Source: Rhyzopertha dominica
Lineage: Eukaryota > Arthropoda > Insecta > Coleoptera > Bostrichidae
Assembly: GCA_025024175.1 (NCBI GenBank)
Contig: QCXZ01000053.1
Coordinates: 11,780,001 to 11,844,000, forward strand
Length of the DNA stretch: 64,000 bases
Direction of reading: 5' to 3'
This document shows, one piece after another, positions 21,505 through 34,936 of this stretch. The translations under genes and the position numbers were made by a program. How positions within the stretch are numbered: position 1 is the first letter of the stretch; the number at the start of each line of letters is the position of its first letter. The notes below the pieces were generated by a model. That model was not told the DNA's origin, did no database searches, and saw only the letters and a list, made by a program, of their open reading frames with translations.

Positions 21505-21919
21505 TGACGGCGGCCTACAGACGCGAATCAGACAATAGTTCTTCACCTGGCCGCGAAAGCTTTAACCAATTCGTCAGTTCTGCAGTTTTATAAATGTGAC
21601 ATGGTGTTCGTTTACTATACCTATATACAGTAGCGTGCAAAAAAAACCGGACACCGAGTGAATTTTTGTTTGAACATCGATAACTCGTGAGTGAAGTTAC
21701 CAATTGACACGGGGTTTTTTACTGTTTGATTCTCATTTTCTTGTTGACATTTCCAATAAATATCGTTGAGATTGTTTCAGTATATGAAAAGTTATGGTAT
21801 CACGTTTCAATGCACATCAAAATCTAACCGTGCAAAAAAAACCGGACACTCACAAATTTATAGTAAAACATAAAATTTGTTTAAAGAACCACAAAATTAA
21901 CATTTATCTGACACAACTA

Positions 21920-22535
21920 TGGATTAATATTTAGTCGCAAAACTCTTTACGGCAATCACTGCAGCACAACGGGACGGCACGGAGTCGACCAAACTGATGA
22001 TTTTCTTGAGGAGAATTTTCTTCTATTCCGCCTCCAGCGGTGCCATCAAGTCGTTCGCTTTCTTAAATTTTCAGACGCGGATGCGCTTTTCAAGTTCTTC
22101 CCACAAGAGCTCGATCGGATTGAGGTCCGGCGACTGTGCTGGGCACTGCACATTTTGTGGTGGCGTGCGGAAGCATAATTTTTTCCAATATCTTTCGATA
22201 TTGGTTGGCGTTCATCTTGCCGTCCACACGTCACAGCGGACCGACCAAGGCTGAAGCAGCCTGAAAGATACACTATAGCATAGTTCACATTCTACAGAAA
22301 TTTTTAGGAAAGATTACCATGGAATCATTACGCTTCCACCATCGTACTTGATAGTGGAGACTTTATAACGATGTTCGAAGCGTTTTCCGACCGGCCGGCG
22401 CACGTACCGAATGCCGTCCGAAGGTACCAAATTAAATTTACTTACATCCGACCACAAGATTTTAGAACCGGTTCGGATGGTCGAATTCTTGTGGTCGCAT
22501 GAGAGTAAATTTAATTTGGTATCTTCGAGCGGCAT
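21920..22535 (-). pseudogene. Left half: Tc1 transposase C-terminal part
   Basis: The minus strand reads KILWSDVSKFNLVPSDG and YVRRPVGKRFEHRY (first catalytic Asp block), an MNANQY-like segment, then after frame changes AQSPDLNPIE.LWEEL with the catalytic Glu, and a C-terminus ending DLM..LE near 22040. The block with the second catalytic Asp (QQDNDPKH) is missing between the LMLPHA-like and AQSPDLNP blocks. Frameshifts are present. The helix-turn-helix N-terminus is absent because the palindrome turns around here. Confidence 0.8.
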
Positions 22536-22990
22536 TCGGTTCGTGCGCCGGCCAGACGGAAAATGCTTCGACTACCCTTATCAAGCACGGTGGAAGAAAC
22601 GTAATGATTTGGGGTAATCTTCTCTAGAAATTTCTGAAAATGTGAACTATGCTATAGTGTATTTTTCAGGCCGCTTCAGCTGTGACTTGGTCGGTCTGCT
22701 GAGACGTGTGGACGGCAAGATGAACGCCAACCAATATCGGAAGATATTGGAAGAGCTTATGCTTCCGCACGCCACTGAAAAAATGTGCAGTGCCCAGCGC
22801 AGTCGCCGGACCTCAATCCGATCGAGCACTTGTGGGAAGAGCTAGGAGGGCGCGTCCGCGTCCGAAAAATTAAGAAAGCGGACGACTTGATGGCAGTGCT
22901 GGAGGCGGAATAGAAGAACATTCCTCTCAAGATAATTATCAGTTTGGTCGACTTCGCTGTGCTTCTGTGATTGCTGTAAAGGGTTATGCG
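22411..22990 (+). pseudogene. Right half: Tc1 transposase C-terminal part
   Basis: The plus strand reads VEFLWSHESKFNLVSSSG and RFVRRPDGKCFDYPY, where the first catalytic Asp (WSDES) has become His. It then reads RVDGKMNANQYRKILEELMLPHA and, after a frameshift, AQ.SPDLNPIE.LWEEL. The second-Asp block is deleted at the same place as in the left half, so the deletion predates the inverted duplication. Confidence 0.8.
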
Positions 22991-23299
22991 ATTAAATATT
23001 GATCCATAGTTGTGTCAGATAAATGTTAATTTTGTGGATCCTTAAATAAATTTTGTGTTTTACTAAATTTGTGGAAGTGTCCGTTTTTTTTGCATGGTTA
23101 GATTTTGATATGCATTGTAACGTGATACCATAACTTTTCATACAGTGAAACAATCTCAACGATATTTCTTGAAAATGTTAACAAGACAATGAGAATCAAA
23201 CAGCAAAAAACCCCGTGTTAGTTGGTAACTTCATTCACGAGTTATCCGACGTTCAAAAAAATTTCACTCAGTGTCCGATTTTTTTTGCACGCTACTGTA

Positions 23300-24777
23300 G
23301 GTATTCTACTTCCAACCGCTACAGAATTAAAATTGCACAGTTGCAAACGTTCACATCCAGACACCAGCAATTTAAAATCGAGTGTCAACAAGCAAAGCTG
23401 ACGGTTTTGCCCACAATCTTTGGTTTTGTCACAGTTTTACTCGTCTGGGTAAGGTAGTAAACTTATAAAATAGACTTGTCTACTGAAGAATATGAATTTA
23501 TCATTTTACTTAAATGTGGGTATTTTGATTAAGTACGTTTGGTATAAATTGATATTTTACAATAAGTATTTTTAAGTTAGCACAAATATTAGTATTTGCA
23601 AACATAAATTCGTGGAGGGCTAATCACCTCATTGCACATGAAATAGTAAATTAAATACAATACATACAGTAAAATTACTGTTTATATTGTTTTATGACGA
23701 GCGATCTTCCTCCACTAATCTGTAATTACTAACTCCTAATGATTTAATAAAGTTCTATGTCCTTGCTTTTCGGAATTCCTTTCAAGGTTGTATCCACAAT
23801 CTGTGAATTAACTAGAAGTGTAAGTTTTGTGAAGTCAATACGTTAATAGTATCAAAGACGTTTCTAAAATATTCGTTAGTAATATGAAAACATAATAAAT
23901 AATAAAATATATACTGGGATAATAAGTCTTCAACAGTTTACAATGTACCTGTACAACTTATAAGTACTTAGTGAAATAGTAAATAGCTAATCTGGTGTAA
24001 TGATCCACAAGACCCCGTAATACTGTGCTTATAGTCACTTTAATAAAAACTAGCTGTGTGCCATGCTGGATTTGCGGCGACTGTAGTAGCAATCACATTA
24101 AAATCTTGTTACGATCGGTGTAAACATATTACTCTAGAACCAAAATTGAGTTTTAATTGATGTGAGTCTAACACGATTAACCAGAATGTTTCCAAAACAC
24201 AGGGAAGCGTGACTAACTCAAATTTGTGTGAACTACATCAAAGCGAATGTGTGGATTTTAATATATCACCACAATATCTCATTTTTACGGCACAGCACAT
24301 GAAAGAGAGACTTCGCCCAGTACTACTACTTTATCTACCTTACATAGCTAGCTGGACCAATAACATGACTTCCAATCGGAATGAGATTTGTATTTCCTAA
24401 AAATACGTTATGTTATAATGAGGTCCTTGCCCATACTTTTTTTTTATTGAAGGATATGAATCTACGTAAAAAATAACAGTTCCGACTATGCGTGCCGGTT
24501 AGTGTTCCAGAGCGTTCCAGAGTTATCTACTTGTGTCAAAAATTGTCAACATTATTATTAGTTTAACATTTATATACTTCGGTTTAGAATGCCTTATGAA
24601 AAGAGCTTGTGCAAATAGCACCTGAAAAATTGTAGGTAGGTACCCAATGAATAATCAAAGCGAAAACTGAGATACTAAACTACTAAAACTATGGCGTGAT
24701 GTTGTTGGAGTACCAGTAACAGCAAATCATAATTAAATCACAATATACTAATGTATATCAACATGTATATGTGTATG
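23300..24777. other. Unassigned AT-rich stretch
   Basis: No feature was recognised beyond homopolymer runs. Confidence 0.3.
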
Positions 24778-24779
24778 TA

Positions 24780-26585
24780 CAGGGTGAGCAAATAAGAGAG
24801 GTGGCCTGTCATATCTCATAAACCAGTAGCCCTAGAGCTTTGAGGTAAAAAATTTCTTAAGTAAAGTGGCAAAGAGAAATTGTTGGAAATTATGTTCGAG
24901 TTGGAAAAGTAACTGCTAGAGGGCGCTGTGGTACCTTCAAATTACAAAATTAATGTTTGTGTCATTTTTTGCCTATTAAATGTCTTCAGTATTAAACATT
25001 TTAAGATTGTTTGGACTAAAATCTACCATTTTTGTTTAGAACATTTTTTTGTTAAATGTCAAATAAAGGAGTGGGGGGCGGGTGAATATTAGTATAGAAA
25101 ATCGCTAATATTTCAGGTTTGGCTTGACCGATTTCAACCAACGAGGTGTCGTTTTCAAGAGCTTATGTGCCCTTATAAAAAGCAATTTTAAGTGTCAGAA
25201 CACTGTTTGTGTGTTGACCGCAAGAGGGCGTTTTCTGAAGTTACTACCTAAATATCAATTTTTCTCGATATTTTTAAATGCAAAGGTATAAGGCTATTTA
25301 CTTCAATAAAAGAACAATTGAATATAGATTAAAATAGTAAACCGCACAATTTAAAAATTTCGAATCGATTTTAGGTAGTAATTTCAGAAAACGCCCTCTT
25401 GCGGTCAACACACAAACTATGTTCTGACATTTAAAATTGGTTTTTATAAAGGCACATAAGCTCTTGAAAATGACACCTCGTTGGTTGAAATCGGTCAAGC
25501 CAAACCTAAAATATTAGCGATTTTCTATATTAATATTCACCCGCCCCCACTCCGTTATTTGATATTAAAAAAAAATGTTCTAAACAAAAATGGTAGATTT
25601 CAGTCCAAACAATCTTAAAATGTTTAATATCACAGACATTTATTAGGTTAAAAATGATATAAACGTTAACTTTCTAATTTGGAGGTGCCACAGCGCCTCC
25701 TAGTGGTCACTTTACCAACTTGAAAATATTTTCCAGCAATTAAGATTGTTTGGACTAAAATCTATCATTTTTGTTTAGAACATTTTATTCTTAAATGTCA
25801 AATGAAGGAGTGGGGGCCGGTGAATATTAATATAGATAACCGATAATATTTTGGGTTTGGCTTGACCGATTTCAACCAACGAGGTGTCATTTTCAACAGC
25901 TTATATCCCTTTATAAAAAGCAATTTTTAGTGTCAGAACATAGTTTGTGTTAACCGCAAGAGGGCGTTTTCTGAAATTACTACCTAAATATCGATTTTTC
26001 TCCAATTTTTTAATGGTGCGGTTTTCACCATTTTAGTCTATATTCAATTGTTCATTTAATAAAGTAAACAGTCTTATAACTTTGCACTTAAAAATTTCGA
26101 GAAAAATTGATATTTAGGTAGTAACTTCAAAAAACGCCCTTTTGCTGTCAACACACAAACAATGATCTGACAGTTTAAATTGCTTTTTATAAGGGCCCAT
26201 AAGCTCTTGAAAACGACACCTCGTCAGTTGAAATGGGTTAAGCTAAACCTGAAATATTAGCGATTCTCTATATTAATATTCACCCGCCCCCCACTCCTTT
26301 ATTTGACATTAAACAAAAAAATGTTCGAAACAAAAATGGTAGATTTTAGTCCAAACAATCCTAAAATGTTTGATTCTGCAGACATTTATTAGGCTAAAAA
26401 TGACACAAACATAAATTTTGTAATTTGGAGGTATCACCGCGCCCACTAGCGGTCACTTTACAAACTCGAAAATATTTTCCAGTAATTTCTCTTGGCCACT
26501 TGACTTAAGAAATTTTTTACCTCAAAGCTCTAGGGCTACTAGTTTATGAGATATGACCGGCCACCTCTCTTATTTGCTCACCCTG
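24780..26585. mobile_element. Composite palindromic element with CAGGGTG ends (1)
   Basis: The outer ends CAGGGTGAGCAAATAAGAGA and its complement are flanked by TA. Inside, the same half-unit occurs four times in alternating orientation: plus 24780-25330, minus about 25335-25735, plus about 25740-26035, minus about 26040-26585. Shared marks are GAGTGGGGGCGGGTGAATATTA, TTGACCGATTTCAACCAACGAGGTGT and GACCGCAAGAGGGCGTTTTCTGA (each given here only as landmarks in parts). No transposase is encoded. A fold-back or MITE-like element that has inverted and re-duplicated. Confidence 0.75.
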
Positions 26586-27460
26586 TACATTTTGGTATTT
26601 CAAATACATTTTTGAACTAATAAAATTACTTAACGTCTAGTTTTAACATTTCATACTTTGAAACTGCAAATTGTTTATGTAAAAGTTATATGTAATCGGT
26701 TTTTAGGAAAATTATCCGAATATACAAAGAAAAATAAAAATATAACCTCCTCACAATAAGTAAACAACGCGTTAGCGCGCATGATACTAAGACAGCCTTA
26801 GTATCATGGTGAGCGCGTGCTTAACAGATGTCAAACGTGGAATGGTAAAACGCGTCCCCTACCATAACTCCCATTCCTTGTGGGACCCATGACAGCGAGC
26901 AAGATTCAAATTGCGATGGAAACTTTCAAATGTAAAAATAATACTCTAAAACGTTACATTTCTTACTATTGAGTCTTGGCAAACTCTGACATGTGTTATA
27001 AAGATGATTTTCGTCTGAGGACACCTACCATCTAGGTACATAAATGGTCATGTTTCCACCTTTACCTTTATCAATTATAAAATCATCCAAAATCTAAGTG
27101 AAAGCTAACCAAAGTTTCGTCTAACTAGCTTCTGATTATGGGTTGGCGTTGAAGAGTTAAGTGATCATTCACAGGTGAAACAATTANTTACCCTAATAAA
27201 AAGGCACCTGGTTACAGTCTTGTCACAATCTAATTCATATAAGGAAACTGAGCGATCGAATCAGCACGTTTCCAACTAATCAATTAATGAGGAGTATGAT
27301 TTAAAGCTAATTATTGTAATTTCGAAACTGACACACAAGTTCACAAAAGAGTCATATGCGGTCCTGACTGCAGTCTTTCTAAAGAACGATACGAATGGAA
27401 AAATATTTTCTCGAGTTCCTAAAGTTCTTAAAATTTACTGTCTTATTGAAACGAAATGTA
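26586..27460. other. Unassigned spacer with a short hairpin
   Basis: An inverted repeat at 26771-26823 (CATGATACTAAG...CTTAGTATCATG, five-base loop) could form a stable hairpin. The remainder shows no feature. Confidence 0.45.
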
Positions 27461-28352
27461 CAGGGTGAGTAAATAAGGGAGGTGGTTGGTCATATCTCAT
27501 AAACTAGTAGCCATAGAGCATTGATGTAACAAATTTATTAATCAAAGTCACCAAGAGAAATTGCTGGAGAATATTTTCGAGTTTATAAAGTGACCGCTAG
27601 AGGACGCTGTGGCACATCCAAATTACAAAATTAATGTTTGTGTCATTTTTATAGTAATAAATGTTTATGGTATTAAACATATTAAGATTGTTTGGCCTAA
27701 AACCTACCATTTTTATTTAGAACATTTTTTTGTTAAATATCAATTAAAGGAGTGGGGGCGGGTGAAAATCGCTAATATTTCAGGTTTGGCTTGACCGATT
27801 TCAACCAACGAGGTGTCATTTTCAAGAGCTTATGTGCCTGTATAAAAAGCAATGTTAATTGTTAGAACATAGTTTGTGTGTTGACCGCAAGAAGGCAGTT
27901 TCTGAAGTTACTACCTAAATATCGATTTTTCTCGAAATCTTAAAATGCAACGATATAAATGATTAAACAATTGAGTATAAACTAAAATGGTGAAAATCGC
28001 ACCTTCATATGTTGTTTTAACCTAAAGATATTAAAGATTGAATAGCAGAACTTAGTGATTTTATACAGTATAACTTTTGAAAATTAAAGTTGGCTTGGAA
28101 CAATAAATTTAACCAACAGATCAACATATTATTATTACATTAATACTAAAAACATCAGAGTTGCTATAAATATATAAAAATAGCGGAATAGTTACGCAAG
28201 ACAGAAGAAATTTGCACTAAAATTCGGTAACAATAAACTCAGCTAACTAATACTACCTTTAATTATTAATACTCAAGTAAAGAGTAGCTAAAAATACAAA
28301 GTACCGCAACAAACATAATAAAAAAAGTTAACTATACTAAACTAACTAAACA

Positions 28353-28492
28353 AATTATTGTTGTCCATCGGCCAGTTGCGAACGACCGCCTAGCTTTTTT
28401 TCTCCTTCTGATGATGCCCAGCACAATTTTGGGTGAAACGTTAAGAAGTTTATCTTCTCTTGGACTACGGCCATTGTGCCCGGAAATCAACA
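28353..28492 (+). mobile_element. About 130-bp insertion with hammerhead-like motif
   Basis: The right arm of the surrounding palindrome lacks this block, so it was inserted after the palindrome formed. It contains CTGATGA at 28408-28414, stem II TGCCCA...TGGGT, GAAA at 28435-28438, then CGTT. Downstream is TCTTGGACTACGGCCATTGT, a type of sequence I associate with PLE terminal repeats. The flanks are AT-rich (ATTATTGTTG and CAACAATAATAAT), so no clean target duplication can be read. Confidence 0.55.
28408..28442 (+). ncRNA. Hammerhead-like motif (CTGATGA...GAAACGTT)
   Basis: CUGAUGA and GAAA are intact, stem II has four to five pairs (CCCA with TGGG), and CGTT follows with almost no helix III. 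The core is conserved, but the open stem I was not resolved by eye. Confidence 0.5.
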
Positions 28493-29681
28493 ATAATAAT
28501 GGTAAATTATAATTATTATTATTATTAAAACCAAAGTGCAGACTAGCTAACATTATAGAGCATTGGAGCAAACTAAAACAATAGTAAATTATCCTAAATA
28601 TGAAATAACAATTTTAACAATTTTTTTTCTGGGATGTGTGCTCCACACTCCAATTGATGTAATCTGTAGTTATGTTTGTCAAAATTATTATTTCATATTT
28701 AGGATAATTTACTTTTATTTTGTGTTTGCTCCAATGCACTAGAATGTTAGCTAGTCTGCACTTTGGAATTAATAATAATAAAAATTTGTTTTGTTAGTTT
28801 AGTATAGTTTATTTTTTTATTATGTTTGTTGCGGTACTTTTTATTTTTAGCTATTCTTCACTTGAGTATTAATAATTAAAGGTAGAATTAGTTGAGTTTA
28901 TTGTTACCGAATTTTAGTGGAAATGACTTTTGTCTTGCGTGATTGTTTCGCTATTTTTTATATATTTATAGCAACTCTCAAGTTTTTATTATTAGTGTAA
29001 TAATAATATGTTGATCCGTTGGTTAAATTTATTGTTCCAAGGCAACTTTNATTTTCAAAAGTTATATTGTATAAAATCACTAAGTTCTGCTATTCAATAT
29101 TTAATATATTTAGATTGAAACAATGTATGAAGGTGCGGTTTTCACCATTTTAGTCTATAATCAATTGTTCTTTTAATGAAGTAAACAGCCTTATATCCCT
29201 GCATTTAAAAATTTCGAGAAAAATCGATATTTAGGTAGTACCTTCATAAATCGCCCTCATGCGGTCAACACACAAACTATGTTGTGACACTTAAAATTGC
29301 TTTTTATAAAGGCACATAAGAGACCTCGTTGGTTGCCAAACCTAAAATATTAGCGATTTTCTATATTAAGATTCACCCGCCCCCACTCCTTTATTTGATA
29401 TTTAACAAAAAAAAGTTCTAAATAAAAATGGTAGGTTTTAGGCCAAACAATCTTAATATGTTTAATACTGCAAACATTTATTACTCTAAAAATGACACAA
29501 ACATTAATTTTGTAGTTTGGATGTGCCACAGAGCCCTCTAGCGGTCACTTTACAATCTCGAAAATATTTTCCAGCAATAATTTATCTTGGTCACCTTGGA
29601 CCTAGAATTTTTTTACCTCAATGCTCTAGGGCTATTGGTTTATGATATATGACCGACCACCTCTCCTATTTGCCCAACCTG

Positions 29682-32600
29682 TGTTTCTCTCGGACATCGG
29701 AGTTATTTTAAAAATGATTCAGGCATAACCTAGGTCTACCCCCCAAATTTGACTCTCTTTCGACCTAGCATGCTTCTGAAAATTGTGCAACTTCTCCATT
29801 CTCATACTTAAAGTGTGCAGTCTAACTGAGGATCACAATAACTAGTTCATCTCAAAGCTGACAAATGGATGATGGTGTCGATCCTGTCCGTCACAAGAAA
29901 CTGTAGGTAGAGTTTGGCGTCGATGGCGCCATTGCCTCACGCTGGAAGATTGATGCCGCGCCGACGTAAGATAAAAACGAACTCATTATAACGCCGAGTA
30001 CGTATTTGGAGCAATGGATTCAATTTGTATTCGGATGGCGCGCATCGTAAAAAACGCATTTGTTCGTGCCGCGATATTTTATAATTACGCCGCTTTTAAG
30101 TGAATCTGATGGTATTCCGGCGCTAAAGCCCGTCAGGTTAAAAACAACCAGACTTCTGATATCAAGACCAATACGATTGAATTGCTGGAGAAGTGTGGAT
30201 CGTCGTTTTCACATTTATTAACAGTCTATTTTCAATGGTTCTCGATCTTTTTATAATAATAATAATAAAAATTATAAAATATAATAACAAATAATAACTA
30301 AAGTTGCAATAATTTCTTTGTTGGATACAACAATGCCTAGATACTGAGGGGAAGTAAAAGTAGTTATAAAATACAAGAAAGAATGGTGGTGATGTTTTAG
30401 ATACATATAAAAAGATGATTGCTGTCATTGATAATGTTGATCCATTCAGACAGATAGACAGACATTTACCATCACAGTTTTTTATATACAAGCTAAAATG
30501 AAAGCATACAAAAGCTTAAACGGTTACAAATTTTTCGAAGCAGGTTTTGTGCAAAGTTGTGGTGCAACCGAATTCACGAAATACCTAGTTGTTGTAGGAT
30601 CTATAAGTATTATTGTTTATATAGGTAAATCATTATTGAGGTGAATTTATTTCACAAGCGATCGAGGGAAATAAAAATCATTCAAAGGGTTAGATGATAT
30701 CTCAATCTCGTTGTATATATGCTATCATTTGCACTTCAGGAATTATTTCTTATGTGAAATAATTGTTAATTTGTCCTTGTCAAAGTGTCAAACGTGTCGA
30801 CAACGATTATAAAATAAACTGAAAATCCCACTGCCCCGAAGAAAAAAAAAAACTCCAGTTCCTAAGTAACAGAATAAATCAGCACATTTAATTTCAGTAG
30901 TGCGTAATAAGAATTTAGTTACGATATACCAAAATGTGTGTAGTTTTGACAAACCGTTGATTGAATATATATTCAGTCAACGTACACACTGTACATGTTT
31001 GTCTGGAGCTGCATCAGCATGCATTTATATTGCAGCCATTTTATACAGTTCAGAGTATATTCACAATTATACAGTTCTGTATGCTATACTGATGTACAGG
31101 TACAGTAAAATACCAAAAGTAAGCAACTTTGTGATAGCAAAGGGCAGAAGTAATAAGTGAAATGTATGGCCTCCTATGATGCTAAAAGATTTAACTGTAG
31201 ACATTACCCTGCAATAGGCACATTTCTCAATTTATTTCCAGTCAGATCTTCAAGTTTATTGGCACTGATCCCCTTACTACGTCTTAAATCAGAGACTTCG
31301 GGTAACTCATCAGGTTTATGAAGGTACTTCAAAACAGCCGGTATTCTATAAAACTGAACTTCGGTTCCCACAATTCACAATACAACAATAATGCAGCATA
31401 AATAAACAAAAAGGCGTAAAGCTCTTTATGACTGCCTCCCAACCGCCATTTATAAATACCCATTACCCAGTGACAGCATTCTATACATCTCTATAACTTT
31501 TAGGTTATTTGTCGTAACTCTGAGGTCATGACTACTGTAAACCTGTTAAATTGTACTGTGATGGACTAAAAGATGTTTTTAGCCTGCTGCACTGGTAAAA
31601 TTTACATTTAGAATCTATAATAATCTATAATAAGATCATTTATTAGGTTTGGGTACAAAATGCAAAAATATAGCAAATGAAAAGCAAAGAATTTTGTATA
31701 TTAGTTATGTAGGTAAGATAATAATGTTACAGAATAACTGGCGCTTAACAGGTCGGCGTCAGCAAATGTGCTTTACTAGATCATACCTTAGAAAAATGGG
31801 GAGTAGATACTTAGCAAAGAAATAAAAACTTATCCGTTTTATATATTGGCGCCTGCTAGGTAAACCTCGCATGGAGAAAACCAGTAATGCAAACGTTCAG
31901 TCGAAAAATTCAGCTTCAAGATGGGGATCTTGGAGACAGAGAAACATACATTCGAGCTAACGATATAAAGAATGAACGCTTACCTGAAAGATAAAGGATT
32001 CAGTTAGAACCTAAGGTATTGCTCAAACCAATACACTTATAATTTCTTGCTAAAATAATTGGTAATTGCGTGGTCTACCTTTCAGATTACTTTTAGCCTA
32101 CACTTTTTTACGAATTTTGGTTACTGGACCGTTTAGTTTTCACAAGAAAATAGCTTATGAGAAAATGTCGATCACGAGCTTTCGAATAAGACCATTTTCA
32201 AAGATATTGGTGTAGTAATTATGGAATGGATCTGTTTTGTATTTGTATTTGTGGTTCTCTTTATATTCTTATCTGGGATGGATCTGTCCTCTCTTCTCCA
32301 GGATCCAGGATCACAGCCTGTTCACCTGTATTCCCGACATATCCTCGCGAATGTTATTGTCTATCTTCATGGGATATCTAGTAACCTAGTTTTTAAATGT
32401 GTGTTACGAAAATGTCAATTGCGACATAAGTTCTTTCATTTGACTTTATTAAATTGAAATATGGTATGAAAATTTTGACACAAAAATATTAACAAGGTGG
32501 CGTTGGACTGCCGCCATCAACCAATATTACTAGTTTACTCTGCATCCAGAATAAAATATTAATTAATTAATCATGTTACAAACCGCATATTATAATAAAC

Positions 32601-34634
32601 GCATTGCAATCTAGCAAATCCTTTTCATGTTCAGACTAAACAAAATGCTGGAACTGCTGGAGCAAATGTCTTAACGGTGTTAACACACGTAGCGACAAGT
32701 TTATTTTGATACATCAACTACAACCTGCGCCAAGATAAACATTCCTGCTGTCACACATTTACTTCAAAGCTAAACGAGAAGTTTAGTATAATCCGACAGG
32801 GTATATCCCAGGAATTTTTGAATTTAAAGAGACTCTTCAAAAAAAAAGAAGCATTCAAACTGTACCATGTTCAATTATTATGCGCATATAATGTACAACG
32901 CATTGTGTTGGCCAGACAAACAAGAACACTTTATTTACTACTTTGTTTTTACAGACTCACGTATGTAGGAGTTAGCGATTGCCAGGGCCGGATTAAGTCA
33001 TGTAGGGGTCTCTGAAGAAGATATGCTGTGTGGAGCTACTGTATATGTATACCATGCATAAGGCGCAGATTTATAATTTACATGAACTGAAAAACTTCAT
33101 ATTGTAATAATTTTTGAGGATATACTAAAATTTGTGTATGTAAAACTGTGGAATATGTGGCGGTCCTTATAATGTGGAAACCCTCGGATAGTTGCCATCA
33201 TAAGGCCCAGATGACTAATATTATTTTTGCACAGGATATTTAACAGTTAAATTAGAAGTAGCTGGCTTAAAAAAATAAAAAATAGACCTTTTACTATAAT
33301 AGATTTGTATTTTCTAATTTATAATGCTTTCTATTAATCTTTGTAAGTCGGATGATTTCAAAGGTGCATTTATCATGTTGAATTAGTAAGGTGGATGGAA
33401 ACAAGGTGTTTTTTTCGACCATATAACATTCATTTTCAGAGTATCAAAACTAGAGGTCCTTTATTTTTACAGGGATTGTAAAATTTAGTTCTCTGGCCTG
33501 GGTTTGAAGACCTACTTTAAAAATTTCGGTCCCACATTATGTGGGTAGTCTCTCGGAATCTGAAATCTATTTTACAGTATAACATTTTTGAAATAACACC
33601 CGCCTGCTGAGATATTTACTCTTAAATATGGGGAAAGAGAAATAGTTTTTCAAAAATATCTCCTAGACTGTTTAAAACTGTATATTTTCATCAAATGGTT
33701 ATTTAAAGTAGAAGCCGTTAAAATTATGCACACATTTTTTAATAAATTTTGGGTTGGCCGGGAAGGGAGAACCCCACAAATTTAATCCTTAACTTTAAAA
33801 CTAGTAAGCTTTTTTTTCAAAAATGTTTTTTGATTATGTGGGCCTTGTAATTAAAAAATAAACGTAATCTTCTCGAACTTCAATATTATTATTACGTAAC
33901 ACATCACTGCGAAATATAATAGCCCGCTTGCACAAACATGTATCTTTGATCCGTGTTTAATCAGCGGTCGCTACAATACCAACACCAATCAGAACACTGG
34001 ATTCATGATGTTGCTAGGAAACGACCGCGGATTAAAAAAAAACTACGGACCAGGCTAAGCAACATGTCCTCCTCTTTGTTTGGAAAGATATTGTTTAAGA
34101 ATAAATCTAAAACGTCTACCATTATTTCACGCTCAATTATTCTACATTCATGTCCTAAAAGTTTTAATTTTTACGTTTGTCAGACATTTTGAATACTGCA
34201 GAACAATTAGATTGAGGTACTTACAATGCATGTTGTGTATTGTTTTAACTTTCACGATTAATACTATTTATGTGGGACTCTGACATGTGCATCGTGCTAA
34301 TACCTGTACCTCGCACGCAAAACAGAATACCGCTGTCAATTGCATAGAATGCTGATGGTAATTATTTACTATACACAACCTCCTGAACACAACTATGCGT
34401 ACATATCGTATTTTTTATCTAGATCCTAGACGACTACATCTTATGGCATGCGGAAGAGAATTTTGTGATGACATGTCGCCATGTTGCTAGTTGTCTGGGT
34501 TAGAATCCCCCTACTTGTTGATACAAATAATATCTTCAACTTCGTATACAGATAGTAGAAGTCCGCCCAGTCAAAATTTCTAGGCACGCCATTGACCGAG
34601 TGAATGGCAAGATCTGTGGCAGGTACTGCTGTTT
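29682..34634. other. Long unassigned stretch
   Basis: No gene or element was recognised in about 5 kb. A GC-richer block at 29880-30140 and a less AT-rich block at 30640-30800 stand out but carry no known motif. Short simple AT repeats occur near 30250-30300. Open frames (for example 30162-30491, 30900-31160, 32221-32457) look like chance. Confidence 0.3.
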
Positions 34635-34936
34635 GTTGTGACTAGGGATGCGACAAATATCACGAACTGTGATTTAATCACTGATATCTACAAATCACAG
34701 GTCACGGCCGTGATCGACCTTACGCATAAACCGTGAATCGTTTTGTCGTGATCGAGTTCACGGCGCGTTTGGTCGTTCGAAGGGAGTAACGTGGTTCGTC
34801 GTGAATCGTGATTGCGTTCACTAATTACAACACATTCACGAGGTAGAACGCGCGTGTTTTCAGTATTTCAACAGCACTATATTAGGTACTTGTACTTGAT
34901 ACATGTAAGCATATGACATGTAGCATTTAGTATTAC

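Larger units (their letters stand above)
21628..23297. mobile_element. Fold-back Tc1-like element: two half-transposases head to head
   Basis: The ends CAGTAGCGTGCAAAA and its complement are flanked by TA on both sides (21626-21627, 23298-23299). The terminal repeats are over 200 bp and carry the AACCGGACAC-type motif twice per end (near 21640 and 21835; near 23085 and 23280), the IR/DR layout of Tc1 elements. The inside is a palindrome centred near 22470. The minus strand of the left half and the plus strand of the right half each encode the same C-terminal part of a Tc1 transposase. Neither half has an N-terminus, so the element is non-autonomous. A second copy with the same centre lies at 50.15-51.3 kb. 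Confidence 0.85.
27461..29681. mobile_element. Composite palindromic element with CAGGGTG ends (2), split by another palindrome
   Basis: The left half-unit (27461-27995) and right inverted half-unit (about 29130-29681) are relatives of those in element 1; the ends are CAGGGTGAGTAAATA and its imperfect complement. Between them lies a different palindrome, about 28000-29130, centred near 28640. It has arms such as AATTATCCTAAATATGAAATAA and its complement, and could be a separate insertion or the ancestral core. The left inner arm carries a 130-base insertion with a hammerhead-like motif. No coding sequence. Confidence 0.7.

Noticed and set aside
31290..31320. CTGATGA on the minus strand as another hammerhead
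   Set aside because: No stem II and no GAAA at the expected distance.
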